From positions 1-45,223 of the forward strand of contig FZQV01000021.1 in assembly GCA_900199505.1 (NCBI GenBank): 45,223 nt of DNA, written 5' to 3'. A model generated the notes under the pieces. It saw only the letters and a program-made list of their open reading frames with translations, had not been told where the DNA came from and did no database searches. The translations under genes and the position numbers were made by a program. Below are positions 25,621 to 34,458 of the stretch, piece after piece; positions within the stretch are counted from its first letter, which is position 1; every line of letters starts with the position of its first letter. The DNA is from Ruaniaceae bacterium KH17. GTDB lineage: Bacteria > Actinomycetota > Actinomycetes > Actinomycetales > Actinomycetaceae.

Positions 25621-26748
25621 ATGAAGATCGTGCTGGCACCCGACTCGTTCAAGGAGTCGATGACAGCCGCCGAGGCTGCCGCCGCGATGGCGGCGGGCGT
25701 TCGGCGGGCGCTGCCAAACGCGGAATGCGTCGAGGTTCCGCTGGCCGACGGCGGCGAAGGCACGGCCGAGACTCTCATCTCTTCGCTCGGCGCTGCGCGC
25801 CACACCGTCCGCGTCCTCGGCCCACTTGGAGCACGCATGGACGCCGAATACGGGCTCACGGCGGACGGCCTCGCGATCCTCGACATGGCCTCTGCAGCCG
25901 GTCTCGAATTGCTGGCACCGCAGGAGCGGGACGTCATGCGCTCGAGCACCGCTGGCGTGGCGGCCATGATTCTCGACGCGCTCGATGCGGGCGCTACCCG
26001 GTTCGTCGTCGGGCTGGGCGGCTCAGCAACGAACGACGGGGGAGCGGGGCTCCTGGCAGGTCTCGGGGCGGCGCTCCTCAATGCCGACGGCGGCCCCGTG
26101 ATGCCCGCTCCCGTGGGCCTGCGACGGCTCGCGCGGGTGGACCTCGTGGGGCTTGATCCGCGCCTCGCTGAGGCGCAGATCGAGATCGCCTGCGACGTCA
26201 CGAACCCGCTTCTCGGGCCGAGCGGCGCCTCGGCCGTGTTTGGCCCACAGAAGGGTGCGAGCGAAGAGCAGGTCTTGGAGCTTGATCGGATCCTGGGCGG
26301 CTGGGCTGATGCGCTGGAATCCGCCACGGGTGAGAGCTTCCGTGACATCCCGGGAGCGGGCGCCGCAGGAGGTCTTGGTTTCGCATTCCTCGCGATTTCC
26401 GCAGAAGCCCGCCGGGGAATCGAGCTCGTAATCGATGCCTCCGGCCTCGAGCAGCATCTGGCCGACGCCGATCTGGTTCTCACGGGCGAAGGCTCAATCG
26501 ATGGCCAAACTCTCTCGGGCAAGACGCCGTACGGCGTGGCCCAGGCCGCGGCGCGGCACGGGGTCCCCGTGATCGCCTTCGCCGGACGGGTGGGTTCCGG
26601 ATCGGAGGAGCTACTCGCCCGCGGTTTCAACGCCGTCGTGCCCATCCTTGCTGAACCGTTTGACCTGGCGGCCGCGCTGCGCGAGGGGCCGCGGAATCTG
26701 GAGGAAGCGGTATGCACCACACTAGGTGTGCTTAGTATCGAGGCATGA
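25621..26748 (+). CDS. glycerate kinase (GarK/GlxK family)
   Basis: A 375-residue glycerate kinase type 1. It starts MKIVLAPDSFKESMTAAEAA and has LADGGEGTAETL, the glycine-rich GLGGSATNDGGAGLL, and LVLTGEGSIDGQTLSGKTP. It phosphorylates glycerate to 2- or 3-phosphoglycerate, feeding products of glyoxylate or glucarate breakdown into glycolysis. The ATG at 25621 is 90 bases from the divergent radA start. No strong ribosome binding site is seen. Its stop overlaps the start of the acyl-CoA dehydrogenase gene by four bases. Confidence 0.92.
   Translation: MKIVLAPDSFKESMTAAEAAAAMAAGVRRALPNAECVEVPLADGGEGTAETLISSLGAARHTVRVLGPLGARMDAEYGLTADGLAILDMASAAGLELLAPQERDVMRSSTAGVAAMILDALDAGATRFVVGLGGSATNDGGAGLLAGLGAALLNADGGPVMPAPVGLRRLARVDLVGLDPRLAEAQIEIACDVTNPLLGPSGASAVFGPQKGASEEQVLELDRILGGWADALESATGESFRDIPGAGAAGGLGFAFLAISAEARRGIELVIDASGLEQHLADADLVLTGEGSIDGQTLSGKTPYGVAQAAARHGVPVIAFAGRVGSGSEELLARGFNAVVPILAEPFDLAAALREGPRNLEEAVCTTLGVLSIEA
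26733..26738 (+). promoter_or_regulatory. -10 hexamer TAGTAT inside glycerate kinase 3' end
   Basis: TAGTAT ends six bases before the acyl-CoA dehydrogenase ATG, so that gene may have its own leaderless transcript besides cotranscription. Confidence 0.5.
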
Positions 26749-27890
26749 GCATCCTTAGCCCCGAACTCCTTGAGACCATCCACTCCCGCGCCGAGCGGCA
26801 CGATCGCGAGAACACCTTCCCGCACGACGACGTTGCCGATCTGAAGGACGCCGGATACTTCACCGCGTTCGTGCCGAAGGAGTTCGGTGGTGCCGGGCTC
26901 TCCTTGCCCGAGATGACGCGCGTGCAGCGCCAACTCGCCGGGGCCGCTCCGGGCACGGCGCTCGGCGTCAACATGCACCAGGTGTGGGTGGGCGTGGCGC
27001 GTGTGATGCACGCGGCCGGCCTCCCGGAGGCAGATTTCATCTTTGATGCTGCGATGAACGGCGAGATCTTCGGCTTTGGCATCTCCGAACGCGGGAATGA
27101 TCTCGTGCTGTTCGGCTCCACGTCTGAGGCCCGGCCCGACGGCGAGGGCGGCTACACCTTCCACGGCACCAAGATCTTCACCTCGCTCAGCCCGGTGTGG
27201 ACCATGCTCGGCACGTTCGGCATGGACACCACTGGGGAGTCCCCGAAGTCCGTCTATGGCTTCGTGACCCGCAACGGTGGTGGGGTGGAAGTGAAGGACG
27301 ACTGGGACGCCGTCGGCATGAGGGCCTCGCAGTCCTGCACCACGGTGCTCGATGGCGCGCCCTGCCCGCCCGAGCGCGTGCTGCGCCGGCTGGACCCGGG
27401 CCCCACGATGGATCCGCTGATCTTCGGCATCTTCTCCAACTTCGAGATTCTGCTCGCCTCCGTCTACACGGGAATCGCCGAGCGGGCACTTGAGGTGGCG
27501 GCCGACGGTGTCGCCAAGCGGCACTCGGTGAAGAACGACGCACCCTACTCGAACGATCCGGACATCCGCTGGCGGCTCGCGTCCGCCGCGATCCAGCTCG
27601 ATGGACTCTCGCCGCAGATCGAAACCCTTGCGCGGGACGTGGACGCGTTTACGCCTGAGCTACATGGCGCGCTCTGGCTGCCGCGGCTTTCGGCACTGAA
27701 GGTGCGTGCCACCGAGACCGCGCGGGACGTGGTGGACGAGGCGATCCGCTCGATGGGTGGCAGCGCCTACTTCAACCGGAACGAGCTTTCGCGGCTCTAC
27801 CGTGATGTGCTGGCTGGGATCTTCCACCCGTCCGACGACGAGTCGGCTCACGCGGCGTGGGCGAACGCGCTCCTGGGGCCGATTCAGTAG
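26745..27890 (+). CDS. acyl-CoA dehydrogenase family protein
   Basis: A 381-residue flavoprotein of the acyl-CoA dehydrogenase superfamily. It has an N-terminal helical domain (LKDAGYFTAFVPKEFGGAGL) and a middle beta domain with GFGISERG and YTFHGTKIFTSLSPV. A C-terminal helical bundle has RATETARDVVDEAIRSMGGSAYF. The substrate is unknown. The superfamily also includes two-component monooxygenases and desulfurisation-type enzymes. I cannot place the catalytic Glu with certainty. It overlaps the glycerate kinase stop (ATGA) and converges with the ROK repressor gene 14 bases downstream. Confidence 0.85.
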   Translation: MSILSPELLETIHSRAERHDRENTFPHDDVADLKDAGYFTAFVPKEFGGAGLSLPEMTRVQRQLAGAAPGTALGVNMHQVWVGVARVMHAAGLPEADFIFDAAMNGEIFGFGISERGNDLVLFGSTSEARPDGEGGYTFHGTKIFTSLSPVWTMLGTFGMDTTGESPKSVYGFVTRNGGGVEVKDDWDAVGMRASQSCTTVLDGAPCPPERVLRRLDPGPTMDPLIFGIFSNFEILLASVYTGIAERALEVAADGVAKRHSVKNDAPYSNDPDIRWRLASAAIQLDGLSPQIETLARDVDAFTPELHGALWLPRLSALKVRATETARDVVDEAIRSMGGSAYFNRNELSRLYRDVLAGIFHPSDDESAHAAWANALLGPIQ

Positions 27891-27904
27891 GCCGCGAGCC
27901 CGCG

Positions 27905-29095
27905 CTAACTGATAAAGGCTGCAGGGTTAGCCAGGAGGCGGTTCAGCGCGAGCAGTGCGCCCCCGGTCGAGCAGGGAATACTGTCAGCGGGTGCGGCCTG
28001 CACGGTGAAGTTCAGGAACTCGGAGGCGAGCGGGCGCCATTCGAGCTGCGACATCATGTGGTCTCGGAGCCAGGGAACGAGTGGCGTGAGTCCGGTGCCG
28101 AGAATAATGTCCGAGACATCGAGCATATTGACGGCGTCCGAGATCGCGATTCCCAACGCCCACCCCGCCCGCTGGACCGCAGCGTGCGCCGCATCATCGC
28201 CGTCGTCCAAGAGGGTCTCGAGCACGCCGTCCGGGACGGCGGGTGGCAGGCCTGCCGCCTCGAGAATGGCGCGTTTTCCGGCGTAACACTCGAGACAGCC
28301 TCTCCCGCCGCAACCGCACAGGGGGCCATCCGGCTCGATCACCACATGGCCGATCTCGCCCGCCCAGCCGTGCCGGCCGTGTCCGAGAACGCCGTCGGAC
28401 ACAAGAGCCGAGCCGATTCCAACGTCACCGGAGACATAAAGGAATGTGTCGCTGCCGCGCGGCTTCCCGGGGCTCTCGTAAGCCGCCGCGTATCCCTGCG
28501 CATTGACATCGTTCATCACTTCGATGTCGATGCCAAGAATGCCGGCAGGCTGCACGCTGCGCCAGCCGAGGTTGGGTGCGACGAGGACGGTGCCGGTCGT
28601 GACGTCAACGAGGCCGGGAACTCCCAGGATGGTCCCGACCACGGTGTGCTCGCGCAGTGTGGCCATGAGTAGGTTGATGTGTGGGGTGAGCCGGGCGAGG
28701 GCTTCCACCGGGTCGGACAAGCTTGCCTCGTGCGCTTCATAGAACTCCGCAATGACTGTTCCATCCAGTGCGATCGCCCGGCCAGCTACATAGTCAACGT
28801 TGATTTCGAGGCCCACTCCGACGAAACGGTCACCGGAGAGAACCAGGGGAGTGCCTGGGCGGCCGGGGTTGCCGTCCATGGAGCTGGCGAGCTCCGAGAC
28901 GAGCCTTGCGTCGAGTAGGTCCTGCCCGAGCCGCGAGACCGTTGCGCGTGTGAGGCCGGTGTGTTGTGCGATTGCGGCGCGCGAGAGCTCGCCTTGCTGC
29001 GCGATGGTTCGCAGGACGATGCCGAGGTTGTGATCGCGTAACGACGATTGCCGTGCAGTGGGCGTGCCGGCGCTGGCACTCGAGTCGATCGTCAT
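27905..29095 (-). CDS. xylR: ROK-family transcriptional repressor, probable XylR
   Basis: A 396-residue ROK repressor, divergent from xylA, so a xylose-responsive regulator is the natural reading. The N-terminal winged helix is at about 15-75 (GELSRAAIAQHTGLTRATVS). The sugar-kinase-like ROK fold follows with VSGDVGIGSALVSDG. The zinc-binding signature GHVVIEPDGPLCGCGGRGCL carries the Cys residues expected for the ROK zinc site. The frame is open to 29248. ATG 29095 (MTIDSSASAG) is favoured because TATTGT lies six bases upstream, in a 64-base divergent gap with the xylA promoter. Confidence 0.88.
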   Translation of the reverse strand: MTIDSSASAGTPTARQSSLRDHNLGIVLRTIAQQGELSRAAIAQHTGLTRATVSRLGQDLLDARLVSELASSMDGNPGRPGTPLVLSGDRFVGVGLEINVDYVAGRAIALDGTVIAEFYEAHEASLSDPVEALARLTPHINLLMATLREHTVVGTILGVPGLVDVTTGTVLVAPNLGWRSVQPAGILGIDIEVMNDVNAQGYAAAYESPGKPRGSDTFLYVSGDVGIGSALVSDGVLGHGRHGWAGEIGHVVIEPDGPLCGCGGRGCLECYAGKRAILEAAGLPPAVPDGVLETLLDDGDDAAHAAVQRAGWALGIAISDAVNMLDVSDIILGTGLTPLVPWLRDHMMSQLEWRPLASEFLNFTVQAAPADSIPCSTGGALLALNRLLANPAAFIS

Positions 29096-29098
29096 GCA

Positions 29099-29127
29099 TT
29101 GACAATACCCCGAAACCTCGATATGTT
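29099..29127 (+). promoter_or_regulatory. xylA promoter
   Basis: A perfect -35 TTGACA (29099-29104), a 17-base spacer and -10 TATGTT (29122-29127). The minus-strand -10 of the ROK gene (TATTGT, complement of 29102-29107) overlaps the -35, so the two divergent promoters share DNA. Confidence 0.8.
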
Positions 29128-29143
29128 TCACAGGAAAACAAAC
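29122..29143. promoter_or_regulatory. candidate ROK (XylR) operator
   Basis: GTTT (29125-29128) and AAAC (29136-29139), extended as TATGTTTC and GAAAACAAAC, form an A/T-rich inverted site. It covers the xylA -10 and likely transcription start. Such sites are typical of ROK repressors. Assignment is inferred. Confidence 0.5.
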
Positions 29144-29159
29144 TCGACGAGGAGGACAC

Positions 29160-30350
29160 ATGATTCCCACCCCCACACCCGATGACAAGTTCAGCTTTGG
29201 TCTCTGGACCGTGGGCTGGCCCGCGGCGGATCCGTTCGGCACGGCCACCCGCGAGGTGCTCGCACCGTGGGACTACATCGAGAAGCTCGCCGAACTCGGC
29301 GCGTGGGGCATCACGTTCCACGACAACGACGTCGAGCCGTTCGGCGCGAGCGACCCCGAGCGCGAGGAGATCTACCGCCGCGTCAAGGAGACGGCAGACA
29401 AGACCGGTCTGACCATCGAGATGGTCACCACTAACACCTTCACCCACCCGGTGTTCAAGGACGGTGCCTTCACCTCCAACGACCGATCCGTGCGCCGCTT
29501 CGCACTGCGCAAGGTGCTGCGCAACGTGGACACCGCTGCCGAGATGGGCGCCTCCACCTTCGTGATGTGGGGCGGCCGTGAGGGCGCCGAGTACGACTCC
29601 TCTAAGGACTACAACGCGGCTCTCCAGCGTTACGCCGATGGCCTCGACACGGTGGCCGCCTACATCAAGGAGAAGGGCTACGGTCTTCGGATTGGTCTCG
29701 AGCCGAAGCCGAACGAGCCGCGCGGCGACATCCTCCTCCCGACGGCGGGCCACGCACTCGCGCTCATCTCGATGCTCGAGCACGAGGACATCGTGGGCCT
29801 GAACCCCGAGGTGGGCCACGAGCAGATGGCGAACCTCAACTACACCGCCGGCATCGCCCAGGCGCTCTGGCAGAACAAGCTCTTCCACATTGATCTCAAC
29901 GGCCAGAAGGGCCTGAAGTACGACCAGGACCTCGTGTTCGGCCACGGCGACCTGATCAGCGCCTTCTTCACTGTTGACCTGCTCGAGAACGGCTTCCCGA
30001 GCGGCGGCCCCAAGTTCGAGGGTGCGCGTCACTTCGACTACAAGCCATCCCGCACGGAAGGCCTGCAGGGCGTGTGGGACTCGGCGACCGCGAACATGGA
30101 GATGTACCTCATGCTCAAGGAGCGCGCGCTCGCGTTCCGCGCGGACCCGCGCGTTCAGGAGGCCATGAAGTACTCCGGTGTGTACGAGCTCGCCGAGCCC
30201 ACCCTCAACGAGGGCGAGTCTATCGCCGACTTCCTCCAGGACCGTAGTGCGTTCGAGGACTTCGACCCCGACGCCGCCGGTGAGCGTCACTACGGCTTCG
30301 TTCAGCTCTACCAGCTGGCGATGCAACACCTGATGGGCGCGGTCGACTAA
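29160..30350 (+). CDS. xylA: xylose isomerase
   Basis: XylA converts D-xylose to D-xylulose. The 396-residue product is of the short class I type found in Streptomyces. Numbering matches that enzyme: His54 and Asp57 (ITFHDND), Glu181 and Lys183 ([11 protein letters not shown]), Glu217 and His220 (NPEVGHEQM), Asp245 (FHIDLNGQK). These are the catalytic and metal ligands. ATG 29160 is preceded by GAGGAGG and by the promoter at 29099. xylB follows after 89 bases that contain a 40-base palindrome. Confidence 0.97.
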   Translation: MIPTPTPDDKFSFGLWTVGWPAADPFGTATREVLAPWDYIEKLAELGAWGITFHDNDVEPFGASDPEREEIYRRVKETADKTGLTIEMVTTNTFTHPVFKDGAFTSNDRSVRRFALRKVLRNVDTAAEMGASTFVMWGGREGAEYDSSKDYNAALQRYADGLDTVAAYIKEKGYGLRIGLEPKPNEPRGDILLPTAGHALALISMLEHEDIVGLNPEVGHEQMANLNYTAGIAQALWQNKLFHIDLNGQKGLKYDQDLVFGHGDLISAFFTVDLLENGFPSGGPKFEGARHFDYKPSRTEGLQGVWDSATANMEMYLMLKERALAFRADPRVQEAMKYSGVYELAEPTLNEGESIADFLQDRSAFEDFDPDAAGERHYGFVQLYQLAMQHLMGAVD

Positions 30351-30360
30351 TGCCACAGGG

Positions 30361-30400
30361 CTCGGTTGAATCGGTCCGGATCCGGATCGATTCAACCGAG
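30361..30400. repeat. 40-base palindrome between xylA and xylB
   Basis: Arms CTCGGTTGAATCG and CGATTCAACCGAG are perfect. The centre TCCGGATCCGGA is also self-complementary, so 38 of 40 positions pair. There is no T-run after it. In RNA it would form a very stable hairpin 10 bases after the xylA stop and 39 bases before xylB. It could set the xylA:xylB ratio by partial termination or mRNA stabilisation. Confidence 0.85.
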
Positions 30401-30439
30401 TTCTCGCATACTCTGAACGAGAAGAGAAGGAGAGCAAAG

Positions 30440-31885
30440 ATGCTTGTTGCCGGAGTGGACTCATCCACGCAATCCTGCAAGGTCCTGATCCGTGATGCCG
30501 AGACCGGTGCGCTCGTGCGCTCGGGCTCCGCAAAGCACCCGGACGGCACCGAGATTCACCCCGACCATTGGTGGAGCGCTCTACTCGAGGCGATTGAGAA
30601 GGCGGGCGGGCTCGATGATGTCGCCGCGCTCTCCGTGGGTGGCCAGCAGCACGGCATGGTGGTGCTCGACGGCGATGGCGAGGTTATTCGCCCGGCGCTC
30701 CTTTGGAACGACACGCGCAGCGCGGAGGGCGCCAGTGAGTTGATCGCCGAGCTTGGCGAGGCCCGTGGAGCCGGCCCCGATGACGGGACGCGGGTATGGG
30801 CGGAGCAGATCGGCACCGTCCCAGTGGCCTCGATCACGGCAACAAAACTCCGTTGGCTCGCCAATGCCGAGCCCGAGAACGCGGCCCGCGTGGCCGCCGT
30901 CGCACTTCCGCATGACTGGCTCACTTGGAAGCTGGCTGGCGGCAGTGCCGCGGGGCTTGAGGCGCTCGCGACCGACCGCTCCGACGCCTCCGGCACCGGC
31001 TACTTCTCGACCCCGCGCGGCGAGTACGACCGTGAGATCCTGAGCCTCGCGCTACGCCGCGATGCCTCCGATGTGGTCCTGCCACGCGTGCTCGAGCCTG
31101 GTGCGAGCGCGGGTGTGACCGTCGCGCACGGCGCGATTCCGGCCGGGATCACGCTCGGACCCGGCTGCGGTGACAATGCTGGCGCCGCGCTCGGTCTTGA
31201 GATGAGCGTGGGTGACGTCTCGATCTCGATCGGCACCTCCGGAGTGGTGGCAGCCGTGACCGGTGTTGCCGCTGCGGACCCGAGCGGCACGATCGCCGGA
31301 TTCGCGGACGCGACCGGCGCGTTCCTGCCCCTCGCCGTGACCCTCAACGGCTCGCAGACTCTCGACAAGATGTGCGAACTCCTCGGCGTCGGCTATGACG
31401 AGTTCGATGCGCTGGCACTCGCGGGCGAGCCCGGTGCCGGTGGCCTCACGCTCGTGCCCTACTACCAGGGCGAGCGCACGCCAAACCTGCCGCACGCCAC
31501 GGCGTCGATCGTGGGCATGACCCTCGCCGGTGCCACCCGCGAGAACCTCGCCCGTGCTGCCGTTGAAGGACTGCTTTGCTCGATGGCCGACGGCGTCGAC
31601 GCTTTCGTGGAGCAAGGGCTCGCCGTCGAACGGATCCTGCTGATCGGAGGCGGCGCGAAGTACGCCGCTGTCCAGGCGATCGCGCCCGAGGTGTTCGGGC
31701 GGGACGTGTGGATCCCGGACCCGGGGGAGTACGTGGCCAACGGTGCAGCGCGGCAGGCCGCGTGGGTGGAGCGTGGCGAGCTTCCGAGATGGGATGTCTC
31801 GAACGCGCGTCGGGTCACCGCCGAACCGAACCCGGCGACGCGCGCGGCATACGCCGACCGCCGCCACCTCTACGCCGAGCGCTGA
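30440..31885 (+). CDS. xylB: xylulokinase
   Basis: XylB phosphorylates D-xylulose to xylulose 5-phosphate for the pentose phosphate pathway. The 481-residue FGGY kinase starts [16 protein letters not shown] (Asp7). It has [22 protein letters not shown], and the catalytic [13 protein letters not shown] (Asp245). The ATP-site region [15 protein letters not shown] lies near the C-terminus. ATG 30440 follows AGAAGGAGAG. The upstream open frame passes through the palindrome and is not coding in character. Its stop is immediately followed by the stop of the convergent ktrA. Confidence 0.95.
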   Translation: MLVAGVDSSTQSCKVLIRDAETGALVRSGSAKHPDGTEIHPDHWWSALLEAIEKAGGLDDVAALSVGGQQHGMVVLDGDGEVIRPALLWNDTRSAEGASELIAELGEARGAGPDDGTRVWAEQIGTVPVASITATKLRWLANAEPENAARVAAVALPHDWLTWKLAGGSAAGLEALATDRSDASGTGYFSTPRGEYDREILSLALRRDASDVVLPRVLEPGASAGVTVAHGAIPAGITLGPGCGDNAGAALGLEMSVGDVSISIGTSGVVAAVTGVAAADPSGTIAGFADATGAFLPLAVTLNGSQTLDKMCELLGVGYDEFDALALAGEPGAGGLTLVPYYQGERTPNLPHATASIVGMTLAGATRENLARAAVEGLLCSMADGVDAFVEQGLAVERILLIGGGAKYAAVQAIAPEVFGRDVWIPDPGEYVANGAARQAAWVERGELPRWDVSNARRVTAEPNPATRAAYADRRHLYAER

Positions 31886-32548
31886 TTACGGGCGCATTGC
31901 GAAGCGCTCGAGGCGGGCCGAATCGCCCGAGACGATCAAGACGTCGTCGGCCTGGATGCGGGTTTCCGCCGTGGCGTACTCGAACGGCTCGCCCGGCGAC
32001 TTCACCCCGATCACGTTGATGTCATACTTCTTGCCGATCTGTGCCTCGCCCACCGTGAAACCGTGGGTCTCGCGCGGCGGCCGCATCTTGACGACGGCGA
32101 AGCCATCCTCCATCTCGATGTAGTCCATCATCCGGCCAGAGACCATGTGGGCCACGCGCTGGCCGGCGTCGGCCTCGGGGTAGACCACGTGGTGTGCGCC
32201 GATCCGCTTGAGGATCCGGCCATGCTCGGCGGAGATCGCCTTGGCCCAAATGTCCGGCGTTCCGATGTCCACGAGATTCGCCGTGATCAGCACCGAAGCC
32301 TCGATGGACGTGCCCACACCAACGACGGCGGTGGGGAAGTCTGCAGCCCCGATCTGATCGAGTGCCACCGGGTTAGAAGAGTCCGCCTCCACGATCGGGA
32401 TGCGCCCGGACCAGCGCTCCACTTTGCGCGAGTCCGTCTCGACGGCGAGTACCTCGCGCCCGAGCCGGTCCAACGTCACCGCGAGGGCGGCGCCGAAGCG
32501 GCCCAAACCGATCACGAGTGTGGCACCGGGCCTGGTCGTCTCAGCCAC
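31886..32548 (-). CDS. ktrA: potassium uptake regulatory subunit KtrA (RCK domain)
   Basis: KtrA is the cytoplasmic nucleotide-binding ring that gates the KtrB channel. The 220-residue length is that of KtrA rather than the double-length TrkA. The RCK_N Rossmann fold begins VIGLGRFGAALAVTLDRLG and carries the acidic strand end VETDSRK. The C-terminal RCK_C domain (KKYDINVIGVKSPG) is where c-di-AMP binds in Firmicutes KtrA. GTG 32548 follows AAGGAG. It lies 11 bases after ktrB. disA in the same window would supply c-di-AMP, and a regulatory link is plausible but inferred. Confidence 0.92.
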   Translation of the reverse strand: MAETTRPGATLVIGLGRFGAALAVTLDRLGREVLAVETDSRKVERWSGRIPIVEADSSNPVALDQIGAADFPTAVVGVGTSIEASVLITANLVDIGTPDIWAKAISAEHGRILKRIGAHHVVYPEADAGQRVAHMVSGRMMDYIEMEDGFAVVKMRPPRETHGFTVGEAQIGKKYDINVIGVKSPGEPFEYATAETRIQADDVLIVSGDSARLERFAMRP

Positions 32549-32559
32549 AGCTACTCCTT

Positions 32560-34098
32560 CTATCCAACGGACGGGCGCTCCTCAGGCATGCGGATCACCC
32601 GTGGTCTCGATCGTAGTGCGAGCGCGGCCGCAACGGTCATCGTTCCCGTGCGGCCAGCGAACATCAGCACGGCCAGCACCCATTTCGCTGCCGCCGGCAA
32701 CTCGGGCGTAATTCCGGTACTGAGCCCCACCGTGCCGAAAGCCGAGATCACTTCGTAGAGCACGGCATCGAGGTGCAGGCCCGTGACAGGCAGCAAGACG
32801 AGCGTGGCCAGCCCCACGAGGGTGGCGCCCACGAATGCGACAGCCACCGAGAGCCGCAGCGTGTCCTTTGGGATGCGGCGGTGGAACACCTCCATGTCAC
32901 GATCGCCACGCGCCTCGGCGACGATCGCGAGGATCAGGACGGCGAGTGTGGTCACCTTGATCCCGCCGGCGGTCGAGGCGGTGCCGCCACCCACGAACAT
33001 CAGCGCGTCCTGAAGGAACCACGTGGACTCGCGCAGGTCACTAATCTCGACCAACGAAAGACCGGAGGATCGGCTGTTCACCGAGAACACCAATGCGTTC
33101 AGAATCTTCTCGGACCAGTCCATTCCGCCGAACGTCTTCTCATTGCCCCACTCCAAAGCGGGGATGAGCACAAACGTAGCCGCAGAGAGGAAGGTGTACA
33201 TCGCAAGTGTGAGCTTGGTGTGGAGAGCCCAGCGTCGCGGGGCGCGCCACATCCGGGCCACGTTCATCAGTACCGGGAAGCCCACGGCACCGAGGAACGA
33301 ACCGAGCACGATCGGCAGGCCCAGCCACCAATCGCCCACGTGCGGCGCGAGGCCGTCCGGAAGTACCACAAATCCGGCATTGTTGAACACCGAGAGCGCC
33401 ATGAACACGGCATGCCAGGCCGCCGAACCGATGGATTCGCCGTCGGCCAGAAACCGCGGGAAGAGCAGGATCGCGAGCACGCTCTCCACGGTGAGGGAAG
33501 TGATGATGACGGCGCGCACGAGTGTGCCCACCTCGCCGAGTCGATCGGTGCGGGTCTCCGAGGCCATCAGCATCTTCTGCGTGAGGCCAATGTGCCGCGA
33601 GACCGCGAGTGCCAAAACCGAGCTCAGCGTCATCACGCCGAGGCCACCGATCCCAACCCCGATGATGATCACCGCCTGCCCAAAGGTGGACCAATACGTG
33701 GCGGTATCGACCGTCGTCAGGCCCGTCACCGCGACGGCCGATGTGGCGGTGAAGGCCGCGTCCACAAGGTGAGGGGAGCGGCCCGACGCCGTCGAAATGG
33801 GTAGCCAGAGGAGGATCGTCACCACGGCGATCAACGTTGCGAAGACGCCGACAACGAGGCGCGCTGGCGATCGTTCCGCGATGGAATCGATGCGATCGCG
33901 CGCCTGCCTGAGTAACGCTTCCCGGTCCGTGGTACACCTCCCTCGCCCAGCGTAGTCCGGCCCGCCGCTGAAATCCGTACACCAGCGGGCTGAAACGCCG
34001 CGTGAGAGCCGATTATGGGCGACTCGTGTACGGATCTCAGCGGCCCCAGCCGGATCGGCGTCGTGTGACGCGCGTGAAATGTGATGCGAATGTGACAC
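32560..34098 (-). CDS. ktrB: potassium uptake channel subunit KtrB/TrkH
   Basis: A membrane potassium transporter with four pore repeats. Their selectivity-filter loops are visible: SAVAVTGLTTVDT, VFNNAGFVVLP, VNSRSSGLSLVEI and FGTVGLSTGITPEL. The core starts at SPARLVVGVFATLIAVV. No ATG, GTG or TTG lies just before the core. The nearest canonical in-frame start is GTG 34098, with CACAAT seven bases upstream, giving 512 residues. About 65 residues of hydrophilic N-terminus would then include a 75-base inverted repeat (33967-34041) read in frame. Alternatively translation begins at a rare codon after the GGGAGG near 33945. The start is therefore uncertain. Confidence 0.85.
   Translation of the reverse strand: MSHSHHISRASHDADPAGAAEIRTRVAHNRLSRGVSARWCTDFSGGPDYAGRGRCTTDREALLRQARDRIDSIAERSPARLVVGVFATLIAVVTILLWLPISTASGRSPHLVDAAFTATSAVAVTGLTTVDTATYWSTFGQAVIIIGVGIGGLGVMTLSSVLALAVSRHIGLTQKMLMASETRTDRLGEVGTLVRAVIITSLTVESVLAILLFPRFLADGESIGSAAWHAVFMALSVFNNAGFVVLPDGLAPHVGDWWLGLPIVLGSFLGAVGFPVLMNVARMWRAPRRWALHTKLTLAMYTFLSAATFVLIPALEWGNEKTFGGMDWSEKILNALVFSVNSRSSGLSLVEISDLRESTWFLQDALMFVGGGTASTAGGIKVTTLAVLILAIVAEARGDRDMEVFHRRIPKDTLRLSVAVAFVGATLVGLATLVLLPVTGLHLDAVLYEVISAFGTVGLSTGITPELPAAAKWVLAVLMFAGRTGTMTVAAALALRSRPRVIRMPEERPSVG
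33967..34041. repeat. inverted repeat at the ktrB 5' end
   Basis: GCTGAAATCCGTACAC (33967-33982) pairs with GTGTACGGATCTCAGC (34026-34041), with one mismatch in 16. It is either in the ktrB leader or inside an extended ktrB reading frame. Confidence 0.75.
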
Positions 34099-34105
34099 TC
34101 TAGGA

Positions 34106-34111
34106 ATTGTG
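34106..34111 (-). promoter_or_regulatory. -10-like CACAAT upstream of ktrB
   Basis: Minus-strand CACAAT ends seven bases before GTG 34098. The same hexamer precedes mutY. Confidence 0.35.
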
Positions 34112-34184
34112 GGAAGGGCGAGTATCTGGGACCATTTGGCTTGGGCGTGTGTTTGCACGCGGGGAGCACATCAGTGAGGTCGAG

Positions 34185-34403
34185 ATGGCAGAGCGTCTAG
34201 AGGGAGTCCCGAGCTTTCTCACCGTTGCCGAGGTGGCGGACGCGATGCGCGTTTCCAAGATGACTGTGTACCGCATGATTCACGCCGGGCAGATGCCCGC
34301 AGTGCGGATGGGCCGCTCGTTCCGAGTGCCACGCAAGGCCGTGGATGATCTCATCGCACAGGGTTACGAGGCGTGGGAGCACGCCGTCGGCGACGAGGAC
34401 TAG
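34185..34403 (+). CDS. excisionase-type helix-turn-helix DNA-binding protein
   Basis: A 72-residue protein made almost entirely of a winged HTH of the excisionase/MerR-like class (BldC-sized). The core is FLTVAEVADAMRVSKMTVYR followed by MIHAGQMPAVRMGRSFRVPR. The family is widespread in actinobacteria, where it usually lies just before the bS22 gene, as here. It is therefore a conserved chromosomal regulator rather than a phage excisionase. Targets are unknown. ATG 34185 follows GTGAGG. The frame is open to 34107, but that extension would overlap the ktrB start region. Confidence 0.88.
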   Translation: MAERLEGVPSFLTVAEVADAMRVSKMTVYRMIHAGQMPAVRMGRSFRVPRKAVDDLIAQGYEAWEHAVGDED

Positions 34404-34414
34404 TTTTTTCGCGC

Positions 34415-34420
34415 TAGAAT
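34415..34420 (+). promoter_or_regulatory. -10 hexamer TAGAAT upstream of bS22
   Basis: TAGAAT lies 38 bases before the bS22 ATG, giving a short normal leader with a GGAAAGGGAG ribosome binding site. No good -35 is seen. Confidence 0.5.
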
Positions 34421-34458
34421 AGGCGCTGGTCTCCACAAGAAACTTGGAAAGGGAGTCA

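Noticed and set aside
25617-27524. 635-codon minus-strand frame opposite glycerate kinase and the acyl-CoA dehydrogenase
   Set aside because: No motif, and it spans two well-supported plus-strand genes.
30361-30400. Factor-independent terminator between xylA and xylB
   Set aside because: There is no T-run after the stem, so I list it as a palindrome of unknown role.
28830-30533. 567-codon minus-strand frame opposite xylA
   Set aside because: xylA is certain from residue-level matches. The antisense frame is a codon-bias artefact.
34185-34403. Phage excisionase and prophage border
   Set aside because: The HTH protein is linked to bS22 as in many actinobacterial chromosomes, and no integrase, att repeat or phage gene is nearby.
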